A stretch of DNA of 43,264 nt from Clostridiales bacterium (GCA_015055865.1 SVHK01000010.1:1-43264), one strand, 5' to 3'; positions 8,019-15,667 are shown, counted from the first letter of the stretch. The notes: generated by a model from the sequence alone, not told the origin. Numbers and translations: made by a program.

Positions 8019-8753
8019 ATGGCGCTTACAGAACGTCAAAAAGACATATTACAATCTTTAAAAACTTATAAGAAATTAAGCGTTAAAGCGCTTGCGGACA
8101 ACCTATTCGTTAGTGAAGCGACGATTCGTCGAGACCTTTCCGAAATGCAAAATATGGGTTTAATCGAACGTAGTCACGGGGGAGCTATTTTACCCGAAAA
8201 CGCCGAAGAAGTATCTATCTTTTTGCGAATGGAAAGAAACGCAAGTGAAAAGGAACGCGTTGCAACGAAAGCGATTTTTCATATTCCCCCTTTCAAATCG
8301 GTATTTATAGACAGTTCTTCTACCGCGCTCGCTTTGGCAGAAAGAATTGATTTAAGCCATAAAACTGTTGTAACCAACAATTTGCAAACCGCTATCCAGC
8401 TCTCAAAAAAGAAGAACGTCAATTTAATCCTGCTGGGCGGAAACGTAAATTTTAACACCAACTCCGCAACGGGCACTTGGACGGCAAGATTATTAGAAGA
8501 TTTTTCCTTCGATTTAATGCTCTCGTCCTGTGCAGCCGTAAGAAACAGCGCGGTTTTTGAAACGTCCTTAGGTCAAAAAGAAATTAAAAAAGTCGCTTTC
8601 GAGCGTTGTCAAAAGCGAATCCTTTTGGTTGACCATACCAAATACGGCGCGTACGGAACTTATCGGCTTGCGAATCTTAGTCAATACGATTTCGTAGTCA
8701 CCGATTTCACCCCACCCGACGCAGACAATAGCGATATTCATTATATTTATTAA
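8019..8753 (+). CDS. DeoR-family transcriptional regulator of rhamnose/BMC operon
   Basis: A 244-residue DeoR-family regulator. Residues 3-57 are the winged helix-turn-helix (RQKDILQSLK, then LSVKALADNLFVSEATIRRDL, ending in the family hallmark GLIERSHGGAIL). The C-terminal half is the sugar-phosphate-sensing DeoRC domain, with SSSTALALAERI and LGGNVNF loops that bind phosphorylated sugars. Divergent placement to rhaB suggests it represses the rhamnose operon and is released by a rhamnose pathway intermediate such as rhamnulose-1-phosphate. The effector is inferred. AAAGGAG precedes the ATG. Confidence 0.92.
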   Translation: MALTERQKDILQSLKTYKKLSVKALADNLFVSEATIRRDLSEMQNMGLIERSHGGAILPENAEEVSIFLRMERNASEKERVATKAIFHIPPFKSVFIDSSSTALALAERIDLSHKTVVTNNLQTAIQLSKKKNVNLILLGGNVNFNTNSATGTWTARLLEDFSFDLMLSSCAAVRNSAVFETSLGQKEIKKVAFERCQKRILLVDHTKYGAYGTYRLANLSQYDFVVTDFTPPDADNSDIHYIY

Positions 8754-8797
8754 CTGAAATTTTTCATCACGATTTTTGGTTTTTGACAGCTATTCAC

Positions 8798-8826
8798 TTG
8801 TTTTCCTTAAGAAAATATATTATAAT
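8798..8826 (+). promoter_or_regulatory. promoter of PHP-domain gene
   Basis: TTGTTT (8798-8803), 17 bp, TATAAT (8821-8826); start site about 25 bp before the ATG at 8856. Confidence 0.6.
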
Positions 8827-8855
8827 AGTCGTAATAGATTCAATTGAGGTTTTCC

Positions 8856-9605
8856 ATGATTCAAGATTTACACGCGCATACTTACTATTCATTTGATTGT
8901 AACGACAAACCCGAACGGGTGATTGAAACGGCTATCCTAAACGGCGTTACTATGTTAGGGATTTCCGACCACAATCACGGCGTAGGTTTAGCGCGTAAAC
9001 AAGCCTGCTATAATCAAGGGACTCGTTTGGACACCGATTACGACCAAGCGTTATTGCGATATTTCGACCATATGTGTTTATTAAAAGATAAATACGCAAA
9101 GAAAATCAAAATTTTATGCGGTATTGAAATCGCCACGCGTATCGGTAAAGATAATTACGCGTTACCTACCAACGCCGACGTTTCATTTTTTGATTATTGT
9201 TTAGTGGAAGGCTTGGACAAACCTGAAATCTCTATTGCAAAAGGCGATATTTTTTCCTTTGCAAGACGTTGCGGTTGCCGTACGGGAATTGCGCACACCG
9301 ATTTATTTGCTTTTTTGGAAAAACAAGGGCAAGACCCCTATCTCTATTTCAGAAAAATGGCAGAACAAGGTATTTTTTGGGAATTGAACGTCAATTTGGA
9401 TAGTTCTCACGAATTTAAAACGCATAATTACGTAACCGAATTTTTCAAAAACAAAAAACAACAAGAAATCGTTAAAAAATCCGGCGTGAAATTGTCCGTA
9501 GGATTTGACAATCACAATATCCACGAGTATAAAGTAAGTCGCGTCCAAACGGCGTGCAAACTTCTCAAAGATATGGGCATTCATTTAATTTTTGAAAATA
9601 TTTAA
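8856..9605 (+). CDS. PHP-domain phosphoesterase (histidinol-phosphatase-like)
   Basis: A 249-residue PHP-family metallo-phosphoesterase. The metal motif DLHAHTYYSFDC is at residues 4-15, SDHNHG at about 51-56, CGIEI near 89, HTD near 147-149, and a C-terminal SVGFDNHN supplies the last ligands. A TTG at 8844 gives a slightly longer frame, but the ATG at 8856 has GAGG 6 nt upstream. The gene has its own promoter and terminator, so it is monocistronic. The substrate is unknown: histidinol phosphate, a trehalose-type or nucleotide phosphate are all possible for PHP proteins of this size. No histidine-biosynthesis genes are nearby. Confidence 0.8.
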   Translation: MIQDLHAHTYYSFDCNDKPERVIETAILNGVTMLGISDHNHGVGLARKQACYNQGTRLDTDYDQALLRYFDHMCLLKDKYAKKIKILCGIEIATRIGKDNYALPTNADVSFFDYCLVEGLDKPEISIAKGDIFSFARRCGCRTGIAHTDLFAFLEKQGQDPYLYFRKMAEQGIFWELNVNLDSSHEFKTHNYVTEFFKNKKQQEIVKKSGVKLSVGFDNHNIHEYKVSRVQTACKLLKDMGIHLIFENI

Positions 9606-9622
9606 AACATCGATAAAAATTT

Positions 9623-9657
9623 ATCCGCTACGCATTTGATTGCGTAGCGGATTTTTC
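9623..9657 (+). terminator. intrinsic terminator after PHP gene
   Basis: A perfect 12-bp stem, ATCCGCTACGCA / TGCGTAGCGGAT, with a 6-nt loop followed by TTTTTC. It lies between converging genes. Confidence 0.9.
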
Positions 9658-9684
9658 TTACATAATTATATATTATATATATTA

Positions 9685-9718
9685 TATATTAATTTACGCA
9701 ATATATTAGTTTGCGCAA
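9685..9718. repeat. tandem 17-bp direct repeat at the ftsI truncation point
   Basis: Two adjacent 17-bp copies, tatattaatttacgcaa (9685-9701) and tatattagtttgcgcaa (9702-9718), differ at two positions. The second overlaps the last codons of the truncated ftsI. An extremely AT-rich stretch follows. This could mark a rearrangement or insertion junction. Confidence 0.6.
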
Positions 9719-11208
9719 GCAAGTGGAAAGACACCCGTTTTACCGCCGACTTTATAACCTTCAATATACGCCTTTTTTCCGCTACCGTCCTTGACCACCC
9801 CTTCCAGCATCGTAGCCAAACGCTTGGAAGTTTCTTCGCTAACCGTTCTATTTTTTAATACGGGCTGATAATTCTCTTTGACGTATCCGTCGTTCGCGTA
9901 TATTTTTTTTACGAGTCGGGGTTGATAATAATATCCTCCGTTAATCGTCGACGCCGTGGCTAACGCTAATTGTAATCCCGTAACCGCTACCGTTTGACCA
10001 AACCCAATACGCGCCAAATCGCAATTCCGAACAGCCGATTCGGGCATCAAAAGTCCGTAGGCTTCGCCGTTAAAATCTATTCCTGAACGTTTACCCAAGC
10101 CGAACGCCGAAAGATAATCGTAAAAAGTTTCCTTTCCAATGGAAAGCGCAATATCGGTAAAACAAGGATTGCAACTGTTATTCAAGGCGTCCGACAAAGT
10201 TTGATTTGCATGTCTTCCGTTCGCGTGGTTATTCCAACATTTTACCGTCGTACCGTCCACCGCACGCGTTCTGGAACTTGAAAAGACGTGATTTATCGAA
10301 TACGCTTTGGAATTTCCTTTTAAATTTTCTTCAATATTAATCGCCGCCGTCAAAACTTTAAAAGTCGAACCGGGTTCGTAAACGTCGGAAATAATCTTAT
10401 TTCGCGACAATTTATTCAGCGTATTAATATCGTCGCGCGGAATTTCGTTCAAATCGTAAGAAGGATAATTTGCCATCGCTAAAATCTCAAAAGTATTGGG
10501 GTCTAACACGATACATTCCGCTCCCGTTGGATTATATTCTTTCGCCACCTTTTGCAAGGAAGATTCTACGATAGACTGAATCCCGTAATCAATTGTCAAC
10601 GAAATATTATAACCGTCTTCGGCTGGAAGATACGCTGCTACCGCGCCGTCCAAATCAATCCCAACCAAATCCGTTTCGTATAACAATTCCCCGCGTTTCC
10701 CTTTCAAAACTTCGTCGTAGTATTTTTCAATGCCCGTTACCCCTGCGTTATCCGACGATGTAAAGCCTAACACTTGGCAAAGGCTTGAACCGCGCGGATA
10801 AGAGCGCAAATTATCGCGCGAATAATATACGCCGTCTAACGATAATTGGGTAAGACTTGAAATCGCATCTTTTTCTATTCGCTTAGCAACGGTAACCTCC
10901 GACGCTTTCACAGTCGTCAATTTTTCATAAAGCGTATCTTCGTTACAGCCGAGCGTTTGCGCGAGCAGTTTCGCGGTTTTTTCTTTTTCCTTTACGGCGT
11001 TTGAACGCGCAAAAACCGTATAAGCCGTATTATTTTCTACGAGCACCGTTCCGTTTCTATCGGTAATAACGCCACGCGCCGGAACGATAGGCAACTCTCT
11101 CGTCCATTGATCGAGCGCTTTATAGACGAGCCAATCCCGCCAAATTATTTGAACGTAAAAATATCTACCGATAATAAACAAAAAAAGAAAGGTTATTGCC
11201 ATAAGCAC
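9706..11208 (-). CDS. ftsI: penicillin-binding protein FtsI/SpoVD type, C-terminally truncated
   Basis: A 500-residue class B penicillin-binding protein (septal transpeptidase). An N-terminal membrane segment is at about 3-22, the dimerisation/pedestal region includes VPARGVITDRNG at 43-54, and the transpeptidase motifs are S281-T-F-K284, S345-C-N347 and K490-T-G492. The protein ends only 8 residues after KTG (VFPLACAN), whereas family members continue for roughly 80 or more residues with the final strands and helix. The given start is a GTG with AAAGAGG 9 nt upstream. A stronger GGAGGT at 11272-11277 precedes an in-frame ATC at 11263-11265, which may be a decayed ATG. It lies after ftsL in the dcw cluster. 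Probably a non-functional or rearranged copy. Confidence 0.88.
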   Translation of the reverse strand: MLMAITFLFLFIIGRYFYVQIIWRDWLVYKALDQWTRELPIVPARGVITDRNGTVLVENNTAYTVFARSNAVKEKEKTAKLLAQTLGCNEDTLYEKLTTVKASEVTVAKRIEKDAISSLTQLSLDGVYYSRDNLRSYPRGSSLCQVLGFTSSDNAGVTGIEKYYDEVLKGKRGELLYETDLVGIDLDGAVAAYLPAEDGYNISLTIDYGIQSIVESSLQKVAKEYNPTGAECIVLDPNTFEILAMANYPSYDLNEIPRDDINTLNKLSRNKIISDVYEPGSTFKVLTAAINIEENLKGNSKAYSINHVFSSSRTRAVDGTTVKCWNNHANGRHANQTLSDALNNSCNPCFTDIALSIGKETFYDYLSAFGLGKRSGIDFNGEAYGLLMPESAVRNCDLARIGFGQTVAVTGLQLALATASTINGGYYYQPRLVKKIYANDGYVKENYQPVLKNRTVSEETSKRLATMLEGVVKDGSGKKAYIEGYKVGGKTGVFPLACAN

Positions 11209-11297
11209 GGCAAATAACCTCTTTCGTAAAATTGATATTGAAAAATTGTTGCGAACGTTTTTGATTTTAGCACCTCCGTCACCGGATTTGCTACGCT

Positions 11298-11897
11298 TTA
11301 ATCTGCTTTTACCATACCGAATTGTTTAGCAAATTCTTCAATCGTTTCATCGGAAGTTGCGTCTTCGATTTGGTTTTTCAATTTCACACTTCTTTGGATA
11401 AGCGTTCTTTGTTGCTTTTCAAGTTCCGCAAGTTTCGTCGCTTTCTCGTTGATAATTTGCGTATTAATACAAATCATCGTAAGCATCGTAACGATTACCG
11501 CGCAAAATACCGCAGCTACCGCTTTAGCGAAAGCGCTTAACCCAAAAACGGGTTCTTGCGCAACCGATTCAACTTCGACTGTTTTCGTTTCTACTTGAGA
11601 GATAGGCGCAACGGGCGTATTGTTACGAATCGCGCGGTCAAGCGTGTCCGTCGTAAATAAAGACGACGAAACGCGTTCGTGCGAATATTGCGGAGTTTCC
11701 ACTTCTCTTTCAACGGGGCGTTCGGGCGCAATCACAGATGCGCGCGGTTGCTCTTCGAAATCAAACGTAGCAATTTGACGCTCTACGGCATCTTTCAAAA
11801 GACGATAATTTTCACTTATTTGCGCATTGTGTAATTCCGCCGCTCTGTCGGGCGCGGTGGGAACGTTCATCTTTTGCTCATTTAAAAGCGTAGCCAT
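11298..11897 (-). CDS. ftsL: FtsL-like cell division protein
   Basis: A 199-residue bitopic protein. Residues 1-120 are a polar, disordered-looking cytoplasmic region, a single membrane span is at about 125-146, and a short coiled coil (about 148-180, LAELEKQQRTLIQRSVKLK) faces outside, ending in a globular tail. Size of the extracytoplasmic part and position between rsmH and ftsI are characteristic of FtsL/DivIC-type septum proteins, which bind FtsB and recruit FtsW/FtsI. The cytoplasmic tail is longer than in B. subtilis FtsL. Assignment rests on topology and gene order, since FtsL is poorly conserved. Confidence 0.8.
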   Translation of the reverse strand: MATLLNEQKMNVPTAPDRAAELHNAQISENYRLLKDAVERQIATFDFEEQPRASVIAPERPVEREVETPQYSHERVSSSLFTTDTLDRAIRNNTPVAPISQVETKTVEVESVAQEPVFGLSAFAKAVAAVFCAVIVTMLTMICINTQIINEKATKLAELEKQQRTLIQRSVKLKNQIEDATSDETIEEFAKQFGMVKAD

Positions 11898-11917
11898 TTC
11901 CTACTCTCCTTATCTTA

Positions 11918-12859
11918 TTAAACAATTCGCTCCGCTATTCTTAGTTTTGCGCATTTACTACGCGAATTGTTTGAAAGTTCTTCTTTACTCGCCGTAATCG
12001 GCTTATGGTTTATCGTTTTTATCTCCGGTTTTTTACCGCAAACGCAAACGGGAAAATTCGAAGGACATTCACACGGACGTTCCAATTTTCTAAACGCCTC
12101 TTTTACAATTCTATCTTCCAAAGATTGGAATGTCAAAATTGCAATTCTTCCGCCTTTTTTCAATCGCCTAGTCAACGACGTAACGAGTTCGCTTAACCCG
12201 TCGAGCTCTTTATTGACTTCGATACGGAGCGCTTGAAAACTTTTCCGCTCACAAGGCGCGCCAAACCGAAATTTCGCAGGAATACTCGCTCGGATAATTT
12301 CCGAAAATTCCCCCGACGTCTTTAAAGGCTTGTCCTGTCTGAATTTTATTATATTGCGCGCAATTTGACGCGCAAACGGTTCTTCACCGTAATCTTTTAA
12401 AATTTTAGTTAATTTTTCTTCGCTATATGTATTTAGGATAAATTCCGCCGTTAATGGAGAACTTTGATCCATTCTCATATCGAGGGGAGCGTTTGACGCT
12501 CTGTACGAAAATCCGCGCTCCTCGTCGTCAATCTGATGGGAGGATATTCCGAAGTCGAGTAACGCTCCATCAATTTTTCCGATTTTTGCTTCTTCGAATA
12601 CCTGCTCGAAATTCTTATAATTTGATTTATAAATACTAAACCTACCATTGAATTCACCTAACCTTTTATTTGCCGCGACTATTGCTTCATCGTCCAAGTC
12701 GGTCGCAATCAACTTGCCGTTATTCTTCGTCCGCTTTAAAATCTCGTAAGAATGTCCGCCACCGCCGACCGTTCCGTCAAACCAGATTCCGCCGTCGTAT
12801 AATTTCAATGCGTCCATACACTCATCGAGCATTACGGGCTTATGAGAAAATTCCAACAT
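11918..12859 (-). CDS. rsmH: 16S rRNA (cytosine1402-N4)-methyltransferase
   Basis: A 313-residue RsmH (MraW). It begins FSHKPVMLDECMDAL, the SAM-binding loop DGTVGGGGHS is at about 28-37, and DLDDEAI follows. The helical insertion contains DFGISSHQIDDEERGFSYR, and the C-terminus has RIAILTFQSLEDRIVK. It methylates C1402 of 16S rRNA on the small subunit. It starts 2 bp after mraZ and is followed by ftsL, the standard dcw order. Confidence 0.97.
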   Translation of the reverse strand: MLEFSHKPVMLDECMDALKLYDGGIWFDGTVGGGGHSYEILKRTKNNGKLIATDLDDEAIVAANKRLGEFNGRFSIYKSNYKNFEQVFEEAKIGKIDGALLDFGISSHQIDDEERGFSYRASNAPLDMRMDQSSPLTAEFILNTYSEEKLTKILKDYGEEPFARQIARNIIKFRQDKPLKTSGEFSEIIRASIPAKFRFGAPCERKSFQALRIEVNKELDGLSELVTSLTRRLKKGGRIAILTFQSLEDRIVKEAFRKLERPCECPSNFPVCVCGKKPEIKTINHKPITASKEELSNNSRSKCAKLRIAERIV

Positions 12860-12861
12860 TG

Positions 12862-13296
12862 TTAAATACCCAACGATTTGAATTCCTTATCGTAATCAAG
12901 CCCTTCGGTATAAGCGTTGTAATTCTCATCCGACCATATCTCTAAACGCTTACCACGTCCAACGGTTACGATATCTTTCTTTATTCCGGCAATCGCTTTC
13001 AACTTAGACGGCAACACCACTCTGCCTTGCGCGTCCTCTTCCGCCGGAAAGATGTTACTGAAAAAGAGCAACGACGCAGGATTAGATTCGCCTAATCTCT
13101 CGTCCGAAAGCTCTTCAATCAACTCGTCGAGAACGTCGTCGGGAAAAACGTAAATACATTTGTTCAGCCCTCGAGCAAAACTGTACGTCTTTTCCCCCGC
13201 CTCTCCGGTCAATCCTTTTTTAAATTTTGCAGGAATACGCAACCGATTTTTATCGTCAAGTTGATGTTCGTACGTCCCACGAAATAAATTCGCCAT
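12862..13296 (-). CDS. mraZ: MraZ transcriptional regulator
   Basis: A 144-residue MraZ with two tandem SpoVT/AbrB-like swapped-hairpin DNA-binding domains: GTYEHQLDDKNRLRIPAKF at about 6-24 and AEEDAQGRVVLPSKLK at about 90-105. MraZ forms a ring and represses its own dcw operon by binding TGGG-type repeats near the promoter. It is the first gene of the mraZ-rsmH-ftsL-ftsI unit; GGAGG precedes the ATG. Repeated TGGTTA boxes lie inside its promoter. Confidence 0.96.
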   Translation of the reverse strand: MANLFRGTYEHQLDDKNRLRIPAKFKKGLTGEAGEKTYSFARGLNKCIYVFPDDVLDELIEELSDERLGESNPASLLFFSNIFPAEEDAQGRVVLPSKLKAIAGIKKDIVTVGRGKRLEIWSDENYNAYTEGLDYDKEFKSLGI

Positions 13297-13330
13297 CGGT
13301 GGTATTCCTCCTTTTTAGTGATATGACTCT

Positions 13331-13359
13331 ATTATATAACCATTTTTAACCACTGTCAA
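13331..13359 (-). promoter_or_regulatory. mraZ promoter with candidate MraZ boxes
   Basis: On the minus strand, TTGACA (13354-13359), a 17-bp spacer and TATAAT (13331-13336). The spacer holds TGGTTA twice, at 13347-13352 and 13337-13342, exactly 10 bp apart. This is the spacing expected of MraZ-binding direct repeats. TGGGTGCTGAGTGGTTA, with one more copy, lies about 60 bp further upstream. Confidence 0.8.
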
Positions 13360-13432
13360 GTGTTTTTCGCAAAATTTTTTAAATTTTTTATAAAAAATTG
13401 TTTTTTTTAACCACTCAGCACCCATTTTTACC

Positions 13433-14395
13433 CTATTTCCACGCGAACATTTGTTCGTATTTGGTTTTATTGACCATTTTCGACTCGCCAATGAAGGAAA
13501 TTTGGCAGTTTTTAGCGATTTTTAGGGTTGGGGTTACGAGTGGTTTTCTCTCCCTACTTTTTTTGCAAAAATTGCTTTTTGGGATTTTTTTCATTTTAAA
13601 AGGGGGCGTTCGCACTTTAAAAAAGTTATCCACAGTAAATCGAATATCTTTACCCTTTAGGGGTAAGTCACTCTTATCCACAAAATCCACCGATTTTTTA
13701 AAGGAGAGTTTTCCACACTCTTGCAAAACGGAAAACAAACGATTAGCAACGCCGTCGTTTCCGTCCACAACGGGACAAGAATAATATCTTTCAATATAAT
13801 TTTTCACAAGACCGTAATGCGTACAGCCTAAAACCACGATTGAAGGAGAGCTTTTCGGTAAGATATCGGGTAAACAAAAACCTCTTTTTCCTAAATTTTT
13901 TTCAATCTCTCCAGCCAAAGAATCGCACGGATAATTTTTTAAAATCAGATTAGGATAATTCTCTCGCACGCGCGCGCATAAACAATTAAAGCGTTTAGAC
14001 AAAAAAGTAGCTCTAGTTGAAAGCGTTAAAATCTCTTTTTTCTTATTCCCCAAACGCTTTGCCGCATAAAGCACGGCAGGTTCGACGCCAATAATCGGAA
14101 AAACGTATTCTTTACGCAGTCTATCAATACAAACAGCCGTTACGGTATTGCAAGCGATGACGACCGCGTCAACGTCAAGAGATAAAAAACTCTTAAAAGC
14201 CTCGTCAACGTATAAATTTATTTTTTCTTCGCTCAAGTTCCCGTAAGGCGCGCGAAAATTATCGCCGTAATAATAAAAAACCATTTTTTGATTGCTTTTT
14301 AAAAGTCTTGTAGCTTTACTTACGCAAGCACGTAAAGTCGTTAAACCGCCTATTCCACTATCAAAAAAAGCAACTTTTAGTATCGAAGAACTCAT
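13433..14395 (-). CDS. murI: glutamate racemase
   Basis: A 320-residue glutamate racemase, which makes D-glutamate for peptidoglycan. FFDSGIGG is at 10-17, the two catalytic cysteines are C82 (ACNTVTA) and C191 (LGCTHY), and YGDNFRAPYG is at 43-52. The start is the ATG at 14393-14395, with GGAG 6 nt upstream; a TTG start at 14407 is less likely. The usual enzyme ends near residue 260. Here a basic, low-similarity tail of about 60 residues follows (from VRTPPFKMK), possibly read-through into former intergenic DNA. It lies upstream of mraZ on the same strand, about 136 bp away, with mraZ having its own promoter. Confidence 0.92.
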   Translation of the reverse strand: MSSSILKVAFFDSGIGGLTTLRACVSKATRLLKSNQKMVFYYYGDNFRAPYGNLSEEKINLYVDEAFKSFLSLDVDAVVIACNTVTAVCIDRLRKEYVFPIIGVEPAVLYAAKRLGNKKKEILTLSTRATFLSKRFNCLCARVRENYPNLILKNYPCDSLAGEIEKNLGKRGFCLPDILPKSSPSIVVLGCTHYGLVKNYIERYYSCPVVDGNDGVANRLFSVLQECGKLSFKKSVDFVDKSDLPLKGKDIRFTVDNFFKVRTPPFKMKKIPKSNFCKKSRERKPLVTPTLKIAKNCQISFIGESKMVNKTKYEQMFAWK

Positions 14396-14462
14396 AACGC
14401 GCTCCAAATAATATTTTTTAATGAATTTTTTTGCAAATTTCGCTTTTTCTATGCGAAAACAG

Positions 14463-14491
14463 TTTACAAGTTTGAAAATTTATGTTAAAAT
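14463..14491 (+). promoter_or_regulatory. rpsT promoter
   Basis: TTTACA (14463-14468), 17 bp, TAAAAT (14486-14491), about 55 bp before the rpsT ATG. Confidence 0.6.
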
Positions 14492-14546
14492 AATCTACGC
14501 AATAAAAATTAACAAGAAAAACAGGAAAAGTTAAAGGAGATATTTT

Positions 14547-14810
14547 ATGCCTAATATTAAGTCCGCAAAGAAAAGAGTGTTGGTTATCGAGAAGAAAACC
14601 CAAGTAAACAAAGCAATCAAATCCGCATTGAAGACGCAAATCAAGAAATTCCTTGCCGTTGTTGCATCTGGTGATAAGGAACAAGCAACCAAAGTTTATT
14701 CCGAAACCGTTTCCGCGATTGATTCCGCTGCTTCTAAGGGTATCCTTCACAAGAACAACGCTGCTAATAAAAAGGCTAAGCTCGCAAAGAAACTCAACGC
14801 GATGGCGTAA
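14547..14810 (+). CDS. rpsT: 30S ribosomal protein S20
   Basis: An 87-residue, Lys-rich protein that starts [17 protein letters not shown] and ends with a helical segment [20 protein letters not shown], the S20 pattern. It binds 16S rRNA in the small subunit. GGAG lies upstream of the ATG, and two tandem terminators follow. It stands alone, as in many Firmicutes. Confidence 0.97.
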   Translation: MPNIKSAKKRVLVIEKKTQVNKAIKSALKTQIKKFLAVVASGDKEQATKVYSETVSAIDSAASKGILHKNNAANKKAKLAKKLNAMA

Positions 14811-14845
14811 GCTTTTTGCTTAATACTTATCATATTAAAATATGA

Positions 14846-14874
14846 GGGGCTACTTTTCGGTAGACCCTTTTTTT
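14846..14874 (+). terminator. terminator 1 after rpsT
   Basis: GGGGCTAC / GTAGACCC imperfect stem with a UUUUCG-type loop and a T7 tract. Confidence 0.8.
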
Positions 14875-14877
14875 CGT

Positions 14878-14910
14878 ACTCTCGTTTGTAAAGCAAACGA
14901 GAGTTTTTTT
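14878..14910 (+). terminator. terminator 2 after rpsT (strong)
   Basis: A perfect 11-bp stem ACTCTCGTTTG / CAAACGAGAGT with a 5-nt loop (TAAAG) and a T7 run; back-up to the first terminator. Confidence 0.85.
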
Positions 14911-14981
14911 GCGCTATACTCTTCCCTTAGCAATATTTTTTATTTATTCGCTAAAATATTACAAAAAACGCTTGTAAACGA

Positions 14982-15010
14982 TTGACTTTTTTTTTAGTTT
15001 TTTCTATAAT
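14982..15010 (+). promoter_or_regulatory. promoter of XRE-cupin/pot operon
   Basis: TTGACT (14982-14987), 17 bp, TATAAT (15005-15010). The operators lie directly downstream. Confidence 0.8.
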
Positions 15011-15035
15011 AACAACATCGATTGTTTATTTTTAC

Positions 15036-15113
15036 TAAACTAAAAGTTTATTATTAACAAACAAACTTAAAAATTATTATAACAAAGCCAAAAGTTTACA
15101 ATTACTAAACTTT
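15036..15113 (+). promoter_or_regulatory. palindromic operators for the XRE-cupin regulator
   Basis: Two dyads share the half-site AGTTTA/TAAACT: TAAACT-AAA-AGTTTA at 15036-15050, and AAAGTTTA-CAATTAC-TAAACTTT at 15091-15113. They lie between the promoter and the regulator gene, which fits autorepression. Binding is inferred. Confidence 0.55.
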
Positions 15114-15133
15114 TTCGTCTTTTTGGAGGAATT

Positions 15134-15667
15134 ATGCAGTTAGGCGAAAAAATAAAACAATTGCGAAACCAAAAGGGATTAACGCAAAAAGAATTAGCCG
15201 ACCGTTGTGAATTGACCAAGGGGTACATTTCACAGCTTGAAAACGACCTAAACAGCCCTTCTATTGCAACGTTAACGGATATTTTATCGGCGTTAGGAAG
15301 CAATTTATCGGAATTTTTCCAGGAAGAAAAACAAGAAAAAGTAGTATTTACAAAAGAAGAATTTTTTGAAAAAGATTCGGACGGCGTACTTTGGAAATGG
15401 CTCATTCCCAACGCGCAAAAAAATATGATGGAACCGGTACTCGTTGAACTATCTGAGGGCACTTCTACCGCCGGCGATATTCCGCACGAGGGAGAGGAAT
15501 TTGGTTACGTTTTAGAGGGAAAAATTGCGTTGCTTTTAGGTAAAAAGCAATTTACTTGTAAAAAAGGCGAAGCTTTTTATTATTCGGCCGGCATCCCCCA
15601 CTCTATTCAAAACAAAGGGAAAAATAAAGCGAAATTCATTTGGGTTTCCACCCCGCCGAACTTTTAA
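15134..15667 (+). CDS. XRE-family regulator with C-terminal cupin (PuuR-like)
   Basis: A 177-residue two-domain regulator. Residues 5-57 are an XRE helix-turn-helix (LRNQKGLTQKELADRCELTK, then GYISQLENDLNSPS). Residues about 105-175 are a cupin beta-barrel with GTSTAGDIPHEGEEFGYVLE, GEAFYYSAG and IPHSIQN, the metal or ligand pocket. Members next to polyamine genes sense putrescine or spermidine. It lies 57 bp upstream of potA and probably controls the pot operon and itself through the two palindromes upstream. Confidence 0.92.
   Translation: MQLGEKIKQLRNQKGLTQKELADRCELTKGYISQLENDLNSPSIATLTDILSALGSNLSEFFQEEKQEKVVFTKEEFFEKDSDGVLWKWLIPNAQKNMMEPVLVELSEGTSTAGDIPHEGEEFGYVLEGKIALLLGKKQFTCKKGEAFYYSAGIPHSIQNKGKNKAKFIWVSTPPNF

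Larger units (their letters stand above)
14911..15133 (+). other. intergenic regulatory region before the XRE-cupin gene
   Basis: Part of a 323-bp gap without a gene (14811-15133). After the two terminators it holds a weak inverted repeat (AATATTTT 14932-14939 / AAAATATT 14953-14960), a consensus-like promoter, two palindromic operators and the ribosome site GGAGG. No open frame or tRNA was seen here. Confidence 0.6.

Noticed and set aside
8783-8826. TTGACA at 8783-8788 as -35 box for the PHP gene.
   Set aside because: It is 32 bp from the TATAAT box; TTGTTT at 8798 gives the correct 17-bp spacing.
7973-9720. Shared GCGCAAGCAAG 11-mer near the deoR leader (about 7973) and the ftsI end (about 9713) as ends of a mobile element.
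   Set aside because: No target-site duplication, terminal inverted repeat or transposase was seen, and similar CGCAAGC words are frequent in this genome.
14408-14436. murI promoter TTGCAA/TATTAT with 17-bp spacer.
   Set aside because: Its start site would fall at or after the GGAG ribosome site, leaving almost no leader, so support is too weak.
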